From Paramecium sonneborni (taxonomy: Eukaryota; Ciliophora; Oligohymenophorea; Peniculida; Parameciidae), in contig CAJJDN010000162.1 in NCBI GenBank assembly GCA_905182985.1, forward strand, positions 31,178 to 95,177: a stretch of DNA of 64,000 nucleotides, read 5' to 3'. Under the pieces are notes generated by a model. It saw only the letters and a list, made by a program, of their open reading frames with translations. It ran no database searches and had not been told where the DNA came from. Shown one piece after another: positions 45,135 through 58,536 of this stretch; positions within the stretch are counted from its first letter, which is position 1, and each line of letters begins with the position of its first letter. A program made the translations under genes and the position numbers.

Positions 45135-45861
45135 ATGAGATCTACAACTAGAAGATCAGAATAAGTAATAACTAGCTAGTATGTAACTCCTTAAGGGATT
45201 TGCGATCCAGAATAAGCTAAAGCAATAGCTAAGAAACTGTTTGATTTATATGATAGAGATAGAAATGGAATTATAGATGGTTAAGAAGGTAAGAAGCATC
45301 ATTAATTATTATAGTTTCACCAATGTTAATTGATGCTTATCGTGGAATGAGCAAAGCTTTTAATCCTACTTAAGTCAAATTATTATATATTCTTAGGCAG
45401 ATGTAGATACATTCGTTTAGGTTTTGGATGTAAATAGAGATGGTAAGATAACTTATTAGGACGTGGAGAATTACGCATTACGCATATTGGTTTTAAATTA
45501 AATCATTTTTAGGCTGGTATTTAACCATTACCATCTTACAGTATCTAATTACCACCTTAAAGATAATATAATAGAATGGTTGAGGAAAGATTAGAGGTTG
45601 CAAGAAGATTGTTTAAGAAATTTGATGTTACTCAATGTGGATACTTGACTAGAAATGAAGTATAGAAATTGGTAAGTTTAGGTTCCAGGATTATTGAGAG
45701 AAACTTATAAATAATTGAATATTGAGTTTGAACCTACTCCTTAGGATGTTTAAGCTTGGATGGATATGACTGATACAGATTGTGATGGTAAAGTAGCTTT
45801 GTAGGATTTTGAGTAATCAATTATTAGGTCTTTATAAGAATAGGGTATATCCCTTTATTGA
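45135..45861 (+). CDS. four-EF-hand calcium-binding protein
   Basis: ATG at 45135, TGA at 45859-45861, four introns (45289-45314, 45374-45396, 45490-45512, 45660-45681), 210 aa. Four EF-hand regions are recognisable: YDRDRNGIIDGQE, DVNRDGKITYQD, DVTQCGYLTRNE and DTDCDGKVALQD. The first, second and fourth have full acidic ligand sets; the third has lost most ligands (Thr, Gln, Cys). Paired hands are joined by a Pro/Gln-rich linker. The layout is that of calmodulin-related or calcineurin-B-like proteins, with an extra basic N-terminus (MRSTTRRSEQ). The fourth intron is placed by the restored VPGLLRETYKQL. Confidence 0.88.
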
Positions 45862-46274
45862 ATGAGAATATAAATTAAAATATATTCAATAATTTAATGC
45901 AAGGTATTCTTTCACTCCAATTACAATTCTCAAAATAACTACTACTCATTATATCCAAGAATTCGAACAACCAGAAAGATTTAAATTAGAACTAAACGAT
46001 GTTATTGATACACTTTTTATTACTATCAAACATTTCCTTAATGAAATAACTAATTCCATTCAAAATAATCATTGTTCCCAGAAAATTTGATCTTTATTGT
46101 AAGATCATCACTTTTTGAGTAATTATATGATTTTCTAAAAAATTAATGGAATTAGTAACTTACTATTATTGTTTAAGAAGATATAATGAAATTCACCTGT
46201 TTCAGTCAAAATTAAATCATTAAACATTCTTTAAGAGTTGGGTTGTTATGATAAATATCTAATAATAATACTTT
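45862..46274. other. intergenic region
   Basis: About 410 bp, AT-rich, no recognised content. Confidence 0.4.
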
Positions 46275-46631
46275 ATGGGAGAATTAAAAAATATCATTTA
46301 AGCAAAAGAACAATTATAATTATGTTTAATAAAAAAAGACATTCAAAGAAGCATTGCAGAAAGAAATAGTAATCCTCCTGAAAGAACTAAATTAAATAAT
46401 ATTATTCTTAAACTTAATGAACTTAAATTAGTCTAGATAGAACATTAAAAAGTGAGAAAGCATCCTTAATTACTTAATTAGATAATTGAATGCAAGTAGA
46501 ATCTGAATAAGTAATAAGCTTAAGCAGAATTTGATAAATTAATAAATTCATTAAATAATAATATTATTAAGCAGAGGAATAATTAAGAAATAGCTCTTAT
46601 TATAATATTAATGACTATTTAATTGATATGA
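46275..46631 (+). CDS. small coiled-coil protein (118 aa)
   Basis: Uninterrupted frame, ATG at 46275, TGA at 46629-46631. Highly charged and helical: MGELKNIIQAKEQLQLCLIK, then ERTKLNNIILKLNELKLVQI, with heptad-like leucines; the last 15 residues are hydrophobic (EIALIIILMTIQLI), either a tail anchor or a sign that the true 3' end is spliced differently. The stop abuts the stop of the convergent membrane-protein gene. Confidence 0.5.
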
Positions 46632-47190
46632 TCAAAGACATTAATATTCTGCTTATGATAATCCAACAATAGCACCTAAGATAAGAAGTATATTAAAAAG
46701 GCCTGATGCTGTGTATGCTATTTTTAAGATGGATTCTTTTTCTTTAAAATATGCAACTAAGATTACGATGTAGGCTTGATTATATAATTGTGATCATACC
46801 TGCGAAATGAAGATAACAGATAACAATGGAATAAGTTCTCGGTTAATATAATAGAGACATTCCAACAGGAATAACATGATATCCGAAGAATATGGTAAAG
46901 AATTTATTCAAGGCTTCAACACTTATAAATGAAGGTTTAATCTGATTTTGGATATGTGTATAATTACTTAAGGTTGATTTGGAGGAACAGCTCCATCATT
47001 ATGTTAGCCTGGTTAAGATGTATCTTATTCAGAATTTTAGTAATATGATGCAATACTAATTACCATATAAATTAAGTAGAGAAGGAAGAGTTCAACAAAT
47101 ATTCCTATAGATTGTGTAATTCATTCTTGTACCTTTTCTCATTGGAGCAAAATCTTCTGTGCATGATATTGTCTTGGAACTTTCGGACAT
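46632..47190 (-). CDS. four-helix membrane protein (159 aa)
   Basis: Reverse-strand gene, ATG at 47190, TGA at 46632-46634, introns of 28 nt (47105-47132), 26 nt (46942-46967) and 25 nt (46775-46799, ending AAG); 160 codons exactly. Helices: GIFVELFLLYLIYMVISIAS, LNKFFTIFFGYHVIPVGMSL, YSIVICYLHFAAYIVILVAY and IAYTASGLFNILLILGAIVG. A polar loop rich in Gln, Asn and Pro follows the first helix. The N-terminus is short and cytosolic-looking (MSESSKTISCTEDFAPMRK). No family recognised. Confidence 0.6.
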
Positions 47191-47261
47191 TATTTTTGAA
47201 TTTGTTTCTCTAAGTTAACTAAAATAATTATATTATATATGAATATTCATTTTTGATAATT

Positions 47262-49802
47262 TCAATTCAGATAATGATAAATATTCCTAATATATTTATA
47301 TAATTGCTATATACCAATCTTTTTCATCTCTTCTAATATATTCTCTTTCAATCAAATTTTCTATTCTCTTTTTGATGAAAAGTACATCTGGCTTAAAAAT
47401 TGAAATCATAGATTAACAACTTTCAAGTAATTCATGATGCTTAATAGTCTTTTTTGATTTCATCAACCTAACTAGTTGAGAATCAACTACAAATTCCCTC
47501 TATTTATTAATTTATTCCATCTATTAAAGTTCTTCTTAATTCTATTCTTTAACTCTACTCTATAAATATTATTCAATATTCTTACAGCTCTTTTTGGTTG
47601 CATTTTTTAATTTGGTAATAATTTCATTTTCTTCGCTCTGTTATTAAAAATTTAATTTAATTTTAGAATTTCATTTTCATCTTAAAATTCTTCAACATCC
47701 TACTTTTCTCTTGATAATATTTTCAAACACACAAAAGGTATAAGGGAGTTTTCTAAATCAATTTTATCTATTTTAGTTAATTCTAATAAATTCTTGATAG
47801 AGAATGAATCAGCTTAATTGAATTATAGGAAAGCAATCATTTACATAGTATTCACATTCAAATAATACTTTTCATTTTATATTCTATATACTAATTCTCC
47901 TTAACCCATATTAAAACACCAAGTAAGTATTCTCCCATTATGTTTTTACAAATACATATCTTCATAATTTCTAAATTAATATAATTAAATAAACTGAATA
48001 CTTTAAAACAGTTTCTATTTAAGGTGGTTTCATGATATTATCTTAAATAGTGTTAATTGGCCAACAACCTTAGGATAATAAATATACATTTAATTCAAAT
48101 TTTAAGTTTTTGCTAATAGCTTAATCAGTTGCAAATCTATTTGATTATTCAATATCATTAATCATACTTGATAATTATGTTCTAAATTTAATTGAATAAT
48201 TTACAAAACATTGGTGCCAGTTTCACCTTTAAATTTTTATAGTAATTATTTCTCTAATTACAAATTCTAAATTTATTAATTAAGTAATCTATTTGATAAG
48301 AATTTTTAATAATGTCTAAAGAATACATCACGTTAATAAAGTAATTAAAAGACAGAAACAATTTTCCCTAACTTTTTATCAGTTTCCATTTCATTTACTC
48401 CTTTTTCACTTCTAATGATAATATCAGTATAAATGGCTAACCACATTGGTGATTTCTCATTTTTATTGATTACTGACATAAAAGCTCCACTATAAGATTT
48501 TTATATTTCTGGTTCATCTAATAATTAATTTTTTAATATGCTTTATGCTTTTTCCATAACTTCTAGCATTCTTGTAAAATATAATTCAGCCTCATCTATA
48601 TATAATATCTAAAATTACGTAATTAACGACCATCTTTTAATTATACTTATTGTTCTTATTCAATTGAATTATTAATGATTTATCCTTATTATTCAAAATA
48701 GTTTTAATAAGCTTGAGCAATATGAGTTATACATTCTTTAGTTCTGAGTATAAATTAAAATAATTATTTCAATTCATCAGTTCTGTCATACTACAACATA
48801 TAACCTACTCCTGTAGTTGAATTAGTTAATCTTGCTGCTTAATCTTTAACCAACATTATTTTTAATTTATTCTCTATTGCAGATTAACTTTTCGGATAAC
48901 ATTCCATACACATATCCATTTCTAATTTAAAAATAGAATTCCCCCAATTTATAAACTCTGGTGTTGTAAACTTTTATTTTTCATCTATCTCATCCTTATA
49001 AAATTTTTATGTCTTTTATTTATTCAACTTAAATATACTTCTTGCAAAAGATGATGTTGGAATTAATCTTTGTAGAATCTTTACGCATCATTTGGTTTAT
49101 TACATTGATAATCATATTCTCCTACATCTTTCATAAATTTTAATTCCACTTCTTTAGAACCCATCACAGAAAATAACTAGATTAATTGTTTTATTTATTT
49201 ATTTAATAAAACTCCACTCTTTCTTGTTTCCTAAATAAATTATAAAATTGTATTCAATATTAGTTTATTACATTTTTCAAAATACCCATCTTTCAATAAT
49301 TTTAAAGAGGTACTACACAAAGTTGTTCCAACACTTGGCATTGCAAATTTATCTAGATAATAAAACATTTTATATAGCCAATATGAATAAGCCTTATAAT
49401 CATGATAAGTTTTAGAAACTATGTGAAGTACACTCTCTTTTTCCCCTATAAATTCATTCACCTTTTAATATATATCAGCAATGAATTCATTCAAAAAATC
49501 CTTAAAAAATTAAATTAATTATTCTTCCACTTTATCACCTTTATTATTATTCTAATTTTTAGTTTGATTTTTTTAAGCTTGAGCAGTTCCAGCCTCATCT
49601 GTCAATTTATATATATCACTTATAATTATTAAAATCAATACTTATAAATATTCATGATATCTGAATTTGCCATTTTTATAGGTGTTCCTTCTAACAAACC
49701 TTATCTAATCTTTTTTGTAGCCTCTTAACATAATTCTTTTATTTTTTATAACTTTTATTGGTATAGCTTTTATTTTTCAAATTGACCTTCAATTTTTTTC
49801 AT
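47262..49802 (-). CDS. cullin, scaffold of a ubiquitin ligase
   Basis: Reverse strand from ATG at 49802 to TGA at 47262-47264, roughly 800 aa, with several small introns (for example a 23-nt intron after MNIYK near 49620-49645, and a 28-nt intron just before the last codons that yields KDWNIYHYLN as C-terminus). Cullins hold a RING subunit and a substrate adaptor. The N-terminal repeat region includes YSYWLYKMFYYLDKFAMPSV, matching the cullin helix with YLD. The C-terminal winged-helix part is unmistakable: LVRLMKSKKTIKHHELLE, with the Lys that is normally neddylated, then IKKRIENLIEREYIRRDEKD. Paralogue type (CUL1, 3, 4) cannot be assigned by eye. Confidence 0.85.
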
Positions 49803-49860
49803 TTTTTATTTATATATTTTTAAAAGAGGGAACACAGAAATTGTTATAAATATATAAAAA

Positions 49861-51120
49861 TCACTTATTGACCCAACATGGAGTAAGTTTATGAGCTATT
49901 TCTGGTTAAATTTATAATTCTTCTAAAATATATATTTCTTATAGAATTACTACCTTTGTAAAAATCAAAGAAATTGGGTAATTTAATATTAGGATCAAGA
50001 ACAAAATCTTATTTTCTTAATTCATCAAAATAAGGATGTAACAATGCTTCTAAGGGTTTTAATCGATCCCTTGGAGAATAGACCAATATTTTACTAAGAA
50101 AATCAATAAAATGAGGTTCAGGTTTAAATTTAGCAAATACCTTTTTATAAATATATATATTAGATACCTTAGCCCAAGGATGACATTTAATTTATGGGAA
50201 TTTAAACTATGAATGTTATGGATTCATTTATTTAATTTAATCAATGTTAGGTGTTCCTAAGATTTTAATAATTTCAACAAGTTAATCAGTAGCACTTTCT
50301 CCTGGAAATAAAGGTTCACCAATAAGCATTTCAGCTATTACACAACCTAAGTAGAATTATATATAATAATAACATAAATACCAATAGACCACATATCTAT
50401 AGCAGTAGTATATTCAGTAGCTCCAAATATTAATTCTGGCGCTCTATAATATCTAGAACATATATAGGCAACATTTGGTTCTCCTGCAATTAATCTTTTA
50501 GCAGATCCAAAATCACAAATTTTGAGGACATGATTATTTGGATTTACGAGAATGTTTTAAGGTTTAATATCTCTATGACAAATACCAACTCCTAAATACA
50601 AATTTATATATTATTATAAACCTTATAAATATGCTAAAGCTCTTAACATTTAATAACTGTATATTTTTAATGATTAATTTGGAAATCCAACTTTATTCTT
50701 TTTGAAATTTCTTATAATCTTACTAAGTGTTTCAGGAATGTAATCCATAACTAAATTTAAGTATATATCTTCACTCTATTTTAAATACAATAATATTAAC
50801 ATTTTTAGTATTGTCTCCTTATGTAAAAAAAGCCTATCTCAATTTTACTATACATGGATGATTTAACTCTGAAATTATTAAATGTTCTCTGTTTTTATAT
50901 TTTCTATCTTAAAACACTTTTTTTATCGCCACTTTTTCATCACTTTTAGTATCAATGGCCTTAAATTGTTGAGATTGTTAAATATTACCAAATATACCAT
51001 TCCAAATGTTCCATTGCCTACTACTTAACATATTTGATATTGATTAGATAGTTTATTACCATTCTAAACTTAATTGTCTTATGGTAAATCATCTGCTTAT
51101 GTTACTAATCGTTATTTCAT
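49861..51120 (-). CDS. GSK3/shaggy-type protein kinase
   Basis: Reverse strand, ATG at 51120, TGA at 49861-49863. Six introns (25-35 nt, 177 nt in total) leave exactly 361 codons (360 aa). Kinase landmarks in order: glycine loop [12 protein letters not shown], catalytic Lys in [19 protein letters not shown] hinge, HRDIKPQNIL catalytic loop, [20 protein letters not shown], then [20 protein letters not shown]. The activation-loop Tyr typical of GSK3 is present ([13 protein letters not shown]), as is the GSK3-specific [20 protein letters not shown] and LGTPNIDQIKQMNP. It ends shortly after the kinase domain with no long tail. GSK3 family kinases phosphorylate pre-phosphorylated substrates. Confidence 0.95.
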
Positions 51121-51198
51121 ATATTATAATATTATTTTATATTATAGATGAGTAATTCATTACAAATAATTTTGTATCGAAATTATTTTTAATGCCAT

Positions 51199-54100
51199 TC
51201 ATATATCAGATTCACATCGTTTTTCAGTTTTTAAGAATGTAAAATCTCTATTTTCACTTTGGAGAGAAGTTTCATAATTTCCTTTATAGAAAAGCAAATC
51301 ATTATATTGATTTATTTGACTACTTTATGAAATGCTATGTCGACTGATAGGAATTTAATCTAAACAACTATTAGATTTAGATAAATCTTCAAATTCTTAA
51401 TTAAGTATATGATTTTAACTTTTTTGATATCTAGGATAGAAATGATAAAATTACATATTTTCTGAAATGTTTTAAAGTGAAATATCACTATCAGTGAAAT
51501 GGTGATCTTCTTAATTGATTTTATGAATAAGAGAATTAGTAAATTATTACCAAGTTTTAAAGAAGATTAATACATTTAAATAGTCGTGTAATAGATTAAT
51601 ATTAGTTTGAGTTGTAATGGCAGGACCAATATTAGATCTAGGAATGTTTTTGTTTTTACGATAATATTTGAGTCTAAATTATTATTCTTTATTAAATTAT
51701 TTGATTAATTTAATAGAATGAATAGAACCTTGAGAAAAGACTTCTTAATAAAAACATCTTCGAAAGAGTTCATAAATAAGTGAATTATATTATATATGTC
51801 CATATGAATCACTAAAATAATTAATAATATAAAATACCATTATAATTTAAATTTAGATGATAATTTACATGCATCCCAAAGATTGGAATCACTATCAACT
51901 CCAAGAGGAAGTCGAATATCCATGAGAAATTTACCTAAGAATTTATAATGCATAGTTTATCCTTAAGTTTAAGTAGTGTATTTACACCAGATAGTTTTAA
52001 TATTATCAACATTTTCAACATAAGTTTAGATTAATGAGTTTTACATTTGAAAGAATTATTCAAATTATTCAATTAGACCTAAAACAAACAGATTAAGTAA
52101 AACATAATTGGATAGAAGCATAAATAAAATGAAATATAATTGATTAGCAGGTGATCCACAATATTTTTGATCATCTTAACATAATGGATTATGTTACATA
52201 GTATCAGTCATAATCGTTCTCCAATCATCTCCAGAAGCACATTTAAATAATGCTAACATAGCATTACCAAAATTAGTGAAATTAATATAATCATCCATTA
52301 CTTATCCAGAATCTATATTACCATATAATTAACATCCAAATAAAGCAAAGATTATCATTGTTATAATAAGAATTGTGAATATTTTAACAAGATATGGAAC
52401 AGCAAAAGCCATCACTCTAATTAGTCTTTAAATATTTATTAAACCTTAAAAGATGAGAATTATTCTTAAACTTCTTAAAGCAAAAAAGAGACGTAAAATT
52501 TAAAAATAACTATCATTCGGAGATGATTTATGATAAATCATTGTCCATTCTGTTATATAATGAGTAATTAAATCAATTAATCCAATTAATGTTAATAAGA
52601 AATAGAATCTTCTCCAATTATTATCAAAAAATCTATTTATTCCTAATGCTAAAACTAATAGTATTATCCATAAAAGATAAAAAATAGTCAATATATTATG
52701 TAATGTATTTATTACTAAAAAATACTATATATCCATATTTGAACTAAATAATAATAAGATGATCAGATCCATTATTAGAAATATGAATATAAAGTATTTA
52801 ACTTTAGTATTATTTACAATATCAGATGCTATTTTTCTGATACCATTTTTAGGTGGAGTAGAATAGATAGGAAAATCTGACATAATAATATTAGTAATAT
52901 TTTTGAATTCTTATTAAACTTAAGTGAGTTCATTATTTTACATTTTAAATTGATTTTCTTTAAGAATATTAAATAGAATTCCTGTAAATAAACTTAAAAA
53001 GAACATCGATCCAATAAAACAGAATACTATTAGAAATAAATAAGTATATAGATAACTATCAAATGGAATAGGTCCAATATCATCAGTTTAGCTATTTTCT
53101 GCAACTTATAAGATTTCTCCCCATCCATCAAATGTAGATACAACAAATAAAGTAGGTATAGCAACTGTTATATTATCAAAATTATGTTTATAATTAATCC
53201 ATGTTTTATTTTAAGATATACATTCCTATTTAGAAACGTAGAATTCCATCTTATCTTCACAAAATCCAAATTAATTTTCATATAAAATAATTCCATAAAC
53301 TCCAAAAACCATCCAAACAGAAAGTAATGTTAATAATACATTTAATATATCAACTAAAGCTTATCCTAATGCTGCTCTTAATTATATTAACCAATTAATT
53401 CTATACATTAATTTCATTGGTCTCAAATAACCTAAAAACATCAGCACATCAATTATAGGTGCATATTCATCATTACTATATTGTATCAAATATACTATTA
53501 TGTATACAATATCTGTTATTTACCAAATACTTTATAAAAATGATCCCTTATCTAATATAGCACCTTTGGCTATTATATTAAACCAGAAATCAGAAAAAAT
53601 AATGATATTTACTGTTAATTACATTATATTCAATTGTTTTGAAGATTATTCAGATTCTTATTCATAATCGTGATAAGTTTAAATTATAAATACTACAATT
53701 GACCAATATATTATTCCATCAATTAGATACATATATATAGTTGATGTTACTAATTTTGTAAGACTGATTCTAAATCTATTACTTTTATCAAACAAATATA
53801 AAGATTATTAACATTAAATTTCATTATAAATAGAACTATTTCTCTGTTATATTTTATTGTATTATTATTTAATCGAGAATAATAAATTAGATATTAAACT
53901 CAATTTCAATCTTTTAGTTGCAATTTCTGCATTATTTCTATCATCTTCTTCCTCAAGTATTATTTCATGTTATTCTGAATTTATAGAATTCTGTATACTT
54001 TATATATCATCATTTATTATGATATCATCTGAATTCCCTAAATACTTTCCAAATCCATCTAATAATATTGCTAAAACTAATCCATAAGTCAAGTAATTTA

Positions 54101-57100
54101 ATATCAGAACCATAGAATATGAATATATAACTGCAAAATTATAATTTATATCACCTCCCATAACATACACTCCATACCAATCATCGTTGGTCATAATATT
54201 GAATATAGTCATAAATGATTTAACAATATTATCAAATGAATGTAATTATCCTAAAGTATCATTCTAATCAAACACTCCTGCATACATTTCCATTCCTATT
54301 AAAGCATACATAAAAATGACCAAAAACATTAAAAATGTTAAATAGATATATTATTTAAATGTTTTCTATGCAATCTATCCTATTTTATTTGCCATAGCAT
54401 TATATTTAAGACATCTATAAAATAATAAACATTTAGTTCCTCTAATTAATCTTAATCCTTATTAACTAGAACTACCTATTTCATCCCCTAAAGTTAATTC
54501 TACAAAATTAATAGAAACTATTAACATCTACACTACATGATTCCAATCACTCATCAATTATTTCAATCTATACGAGAACAATTTCATTCCTATCTCTATA
54601 CATAGAAATATTGTTGTTATATCTTCTATTTATGATATTAAACCTGCATTTAATATTCCTTATAATGACAAAAACACAAAGTTAAACAATATTATCATAT
54701 CAAAATACAACTCACTAAATTTACTACTCACTAACATATAACAATATTTCTATCCTATCTTTATCTTACCTCCTATTCCTTTCAACCATATTTCTCTATC
54801 CTATTCATTTAATTATTTCTTTATCTCATTAAAACCTATTAATCTTACCAAATTCTGATGTAATACATCTCTACCTGACCAATTCTTCTTCTTTATTATC
54901 TTATTCATCATCTCCTTCTTTCTTATTAAACCATATCTAAATTCATTTGATTCAGAATTATCATGAATTATCTATATCTTTCCATTTATCTTCTCACTCA
55001 CTCCTTCATAATCAATATATTATTCCTATATCAATACATATCTCTTTCTTTTATTTATTAAACTAAATGGAAGACTCATATTACTATTCTTCTATTATTT
55101 CTTATTATTTTATTTTATTATTTATTTTCTATCTATATTATTACAATTTTCACTTTCATCTAACTTCTCTAATGTTCTATCTTCTCTTATCTTATTTTTT
55201 AATCTCCTTTCTTTTCTTACTGGTAATCTTCTCCCCTTTATCATACTTAAACTTTGTTTCCTTTCCTACTTTAAATTATCTAAACTATAAAACTGCTTTA
55301 AATTAATTGAACGTCTTTATTCTACTAACTATTTCTAAGTTTATTCAAATATTCTCTATTAATTTTAACTTTATTTTAATAATAAATTTACGTTTAACTC
55401 TATAAAATATCCTCTACACTACTAAATTCTTAATATATATTGTAATTTGGATATGCTTTTAATTAACAAAAATCGTATTACAATAATTTAAATATTAATT
55501 ACAATTCTAATGGATCATCAGTAAAATCAGTTGCTTTTATTTCTTTTTAACATTATTCTAAATTACTAAATCTTGGAAGCAATATATTCTTCAAATTGAA
55601 TTACTCCAAATAATCCTAAATTCCTTTCCTTCGCTAAAAATCTATAATTATAAATTACATTTTCAAATTTTGTTTATTTACCAGATAATGTCCTTGGTTT
55701 TTATATTTTTTTTAATTCCTTATTTGCTTTTTCGATTGAAATAGTTTAAGTAGTATTTAAATTATTCTTCAATTTCATATGATATTTTTAATAGGATTAA
55801 TAAAATCCAATATATCTGAGAATAGCAACATCAAATATTGATATTAAGTCTCTTTCAGGATTTTCTTATCTTTCTTTTAACTTTTTTAACATTTCCTATT
55901 TTAATTCTTCTTGAACAGTTTCTTCTGCTGCTTCAGCATAATGTGTTTTTAAAACCGCAATAACAAGATTAAAACCAAAAAACCCCCCTACAAATATAAT
56001 TAATAAATAATAAATCCAAACATATGGATGATAAATCCTCATTGTATAAAACATAACCCAACTCCAATCATCCATTGTGATAGTTCTTAATATCTATCCT
56101 AAAGCATAAATAAAATTATTGAAGGATGTTGGTAGTCTTGGAGTTTATTCTGAATAAAGACATTTCATTTAATCAGGACAAGTATCTTAAACACATTAAA
56201 TCCAATCTTCTGTTTCTTATCCATTTTCATATTAACATCTATAATTAAATAAATTCTAAAATAATAACACTCCAAAAACCCCAAAAAACAAAGAAAATAA
56301 ACCAACTATTATTAATGCTTCTACTAAAAACTTTATTGAAGATTTTAATGCTTTTAACATAATTGATAATCCTTTCAATATATCTCCCAAATAGTTTAAT
56401 AATGTTATCATTCTTAATGGAGATAGATTTATTATTACTATATCAGGTCTATAAAGATTTAAAGTTGTTAAGATTATCAATAAGAAATCGAAAATATTCA
56501 AAGGACTTCTAAAAAAGCTTTTTTTATTCAAAATTACCCCAGATGCCATTATTCTCATACCTATTTCACTTAAAAATAAAATTGTAATCACTTCTTCAAG
56601 ACTTTTAGTATCTGTTCTATTCTCTGTTTTCACAACAATAAATAATCCAACATTACACAATATTAAAATTGTCATGCACAATTTAAAAAATACTGTCTAT
56701 AATATTATTTCTATCAAGTAAGAGGGAAGATAGCAAATATATACTATTTTCTTTCTGATATCTAAATATTTATTTTTATCATGATAACGCTACAATACAA
56801 ATTAAATTTACTGACAATTCATATACTAATCTATCGTAACCAGTCACAACCTTTAATTATACATAATAAGGATCTTTAAATGGGTTTCTTTGACTAAGCT
56901 TATAATATTTTCGGAGTATTTTCTCAAATTCTATTTGACCATCAGAAGCATTTGATATTTAATATACTTCTTTAAGAAAATTAGTTTAAATCTCCTCATT
57001 GTTATCGATCTACATTGTTTTATTTTTTTTTTATTTCTGGGTTTTATAATCTGTATTGAAATCAAATTAAGATTCATTATCGATTGAAGAATTGAATTTA

Positions 57101-57424
57101 TCTACAACATTTATGGAAGGTAAAGAATCTTCTGTAAAATATTCACTGCTTAAACAAAATGACTGGTCTTATTTTCTTTATAATTAATAATATACTACTT
57201 TTCTTCTAAAAATTTTGAATGAATAGCAGGAATTTTAGATGATATTTGTTAAGAAAACTTGAATTAATTGATTGAGTTTCGATAATCATATTTAGTATTT
57301 GAATTAGAATCTAATTAAATGAATTAATTACCTTAATATATCTATGCTAATGATATAGAACGGCTTGCAATTTCTGATGAAATCGTGATTCTTCTCTATG
57401 TTATTTTTGAGTTTCCAGACATAC
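51199..57424 (-). CDS. four-domain voltage-gated cation channel alpha subunit
   Basis: Reverse strand from ATG at 57424 to TGA at 51199-51201, about 1,900 aa after removal of numerous small introns (for example 21, 23 and 22 nt in the first 700 bp). A cytosolic N-terminus of about 170 residues (MSGNSKITQRRITISSEIAS) precedes four six-helix domains. Arg/Lys-bearing S4 helices are visible (LRLIRGTKCLLFYRCLKYN in domain II). The four pore loops read TMDDW, TNDDW, TFDGW and SGDDW, at about 56070, 54184, 53128 and 52228. This is the Cav/Nav/NALCN fold, closest by layout to Cav channels that carry the ciliary Ca2+ current in Paramecium, but with Asp in all four selectivity positions where Cav1/2 have Glu. 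Not every exon border was traced. Confidence 0.88.
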
Positions 57425-57569
57425 TAATAACTTCTAAATAATAATTAATTTTTAAATTAGAAATTTGTCTAAAAGATTTACTTTTATAATCAAATTCAGT
57501 AATGAAGAGACATAATTGAGCTTAATGGCTTAATTCTTATATAATTTATAGAAATATATCATATTTTAT

Positions 57570-58348
57570 TCACAACCATTTTTTTAAACTGCGTTTCTCT
57601 TCTTTCTCATTTTATTCCTTTTCAATAATACTTACAGTATTTAATGAAGATTCAAAATCTTGAATTGATAAACCATCCTAAAAGCAATTTGTTTGATCAA
57701 CATTTTTGTCCCTTTAGAAACTTGTCATTTCTTTCGATTTCTAAGCAGATTAATATGAAATGGATGTTTTATTACATGATGAGTTTCTGCTTTTTCTACC
57801 TGATAGAGTCTTATAATTATCGATAAAGAATAGATGCTTTTCAGAAAATTTAAAAATTAAATTATTAGTTCTTTTAATTAAATCTTCCCCTTTAGAAGAC
57901 ATATCATTAATTCTAATAACTGAATATTCTTATTTCTAAGCCCAAAAGTTGGTTGTTTCTTATAGGGCTTATTTAATTTTTAATGAATTTTCATCATTAT
58001 TGGAAGTAGAATTAAGTTTTGATTCAAATTTAGTATAATTTTTAGAGTAATATTGCGCCTATTTTAAATACAAAACAGTACTTCCTATTTAATTTCATAG
58101 AAATGTTTGCCAAGTTCTTTAAGTAAGGCATATTAATTCTATAAGTCACTTTAAAATTGAGATAAATGATAATGAATGCCATTAAAAAGTTCACTATTAA
58201 ATTAGCGACTAATTTAAATCAATTCATTGTTAAATTGTTCTAGAGCCTTGCTTTATCTTTTGATGAGCTATTTAAATAATTTATAGTCTTTGTGTTATTA
58301 AGATAGATTTTCTAGTAGTTCCTTTATGGGATGAGTTTAATTTGACAT
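57570..58348 (-). CDS. BAR-like coiled-coil protein (251 aa)
   Basis: Reverse strand, ATG at 58348, TGA at 57570-57572, one 23-nt intron (58059-58081), 252 codons. The first 150 residues are a continuous amphipathic helix bundle: HPIKELLENLSQQHKDYKLF, KALEQFNNELIQISRQFNSE, YALLKELGKHFYEIKQEAQY. Spacing and the position relative to a Ser-rich tail recall BAR/arfaptin-type membrane-curvature proteins, but no diagnostic motif confirms it. The C-terminal 80 residues are rich in Ser, Lys and Asn (GRKSRNSSCNKTS), likely disordered. Start of the cation channel lies 146 bp downstream on the same strand. Confidence 0.6.
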
Positions 58349-58536
58349 AAATAATTAATTTATAATAATTAGATATTGATGGTCTATACATGTATGTTTA
58401 GATTAATAAGTTTTTAAAGAGTGATTTTTTATATGATAAGTAAGTATAATACTCTCATATAGTATAATGATGATAATAATAATTAATATTAGGGGTTGAG
58501 ACTTCAAAAATTTAATTAAAAGAATTAAAAAAAGAT

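Noticed and set aside
55067..55306. Forward ORF rich in Tyr, Ser and Leu
   Set aside because: Antisense to the domain I-II linker of the cation channel; composition reflects Asp/Asn/Lys codons on the other strand.
57644..57826. Forward 60-aa ORF
   Set aside because: Antisense to the Ser-rich tail of the BAR-like gene at 57570-58348.
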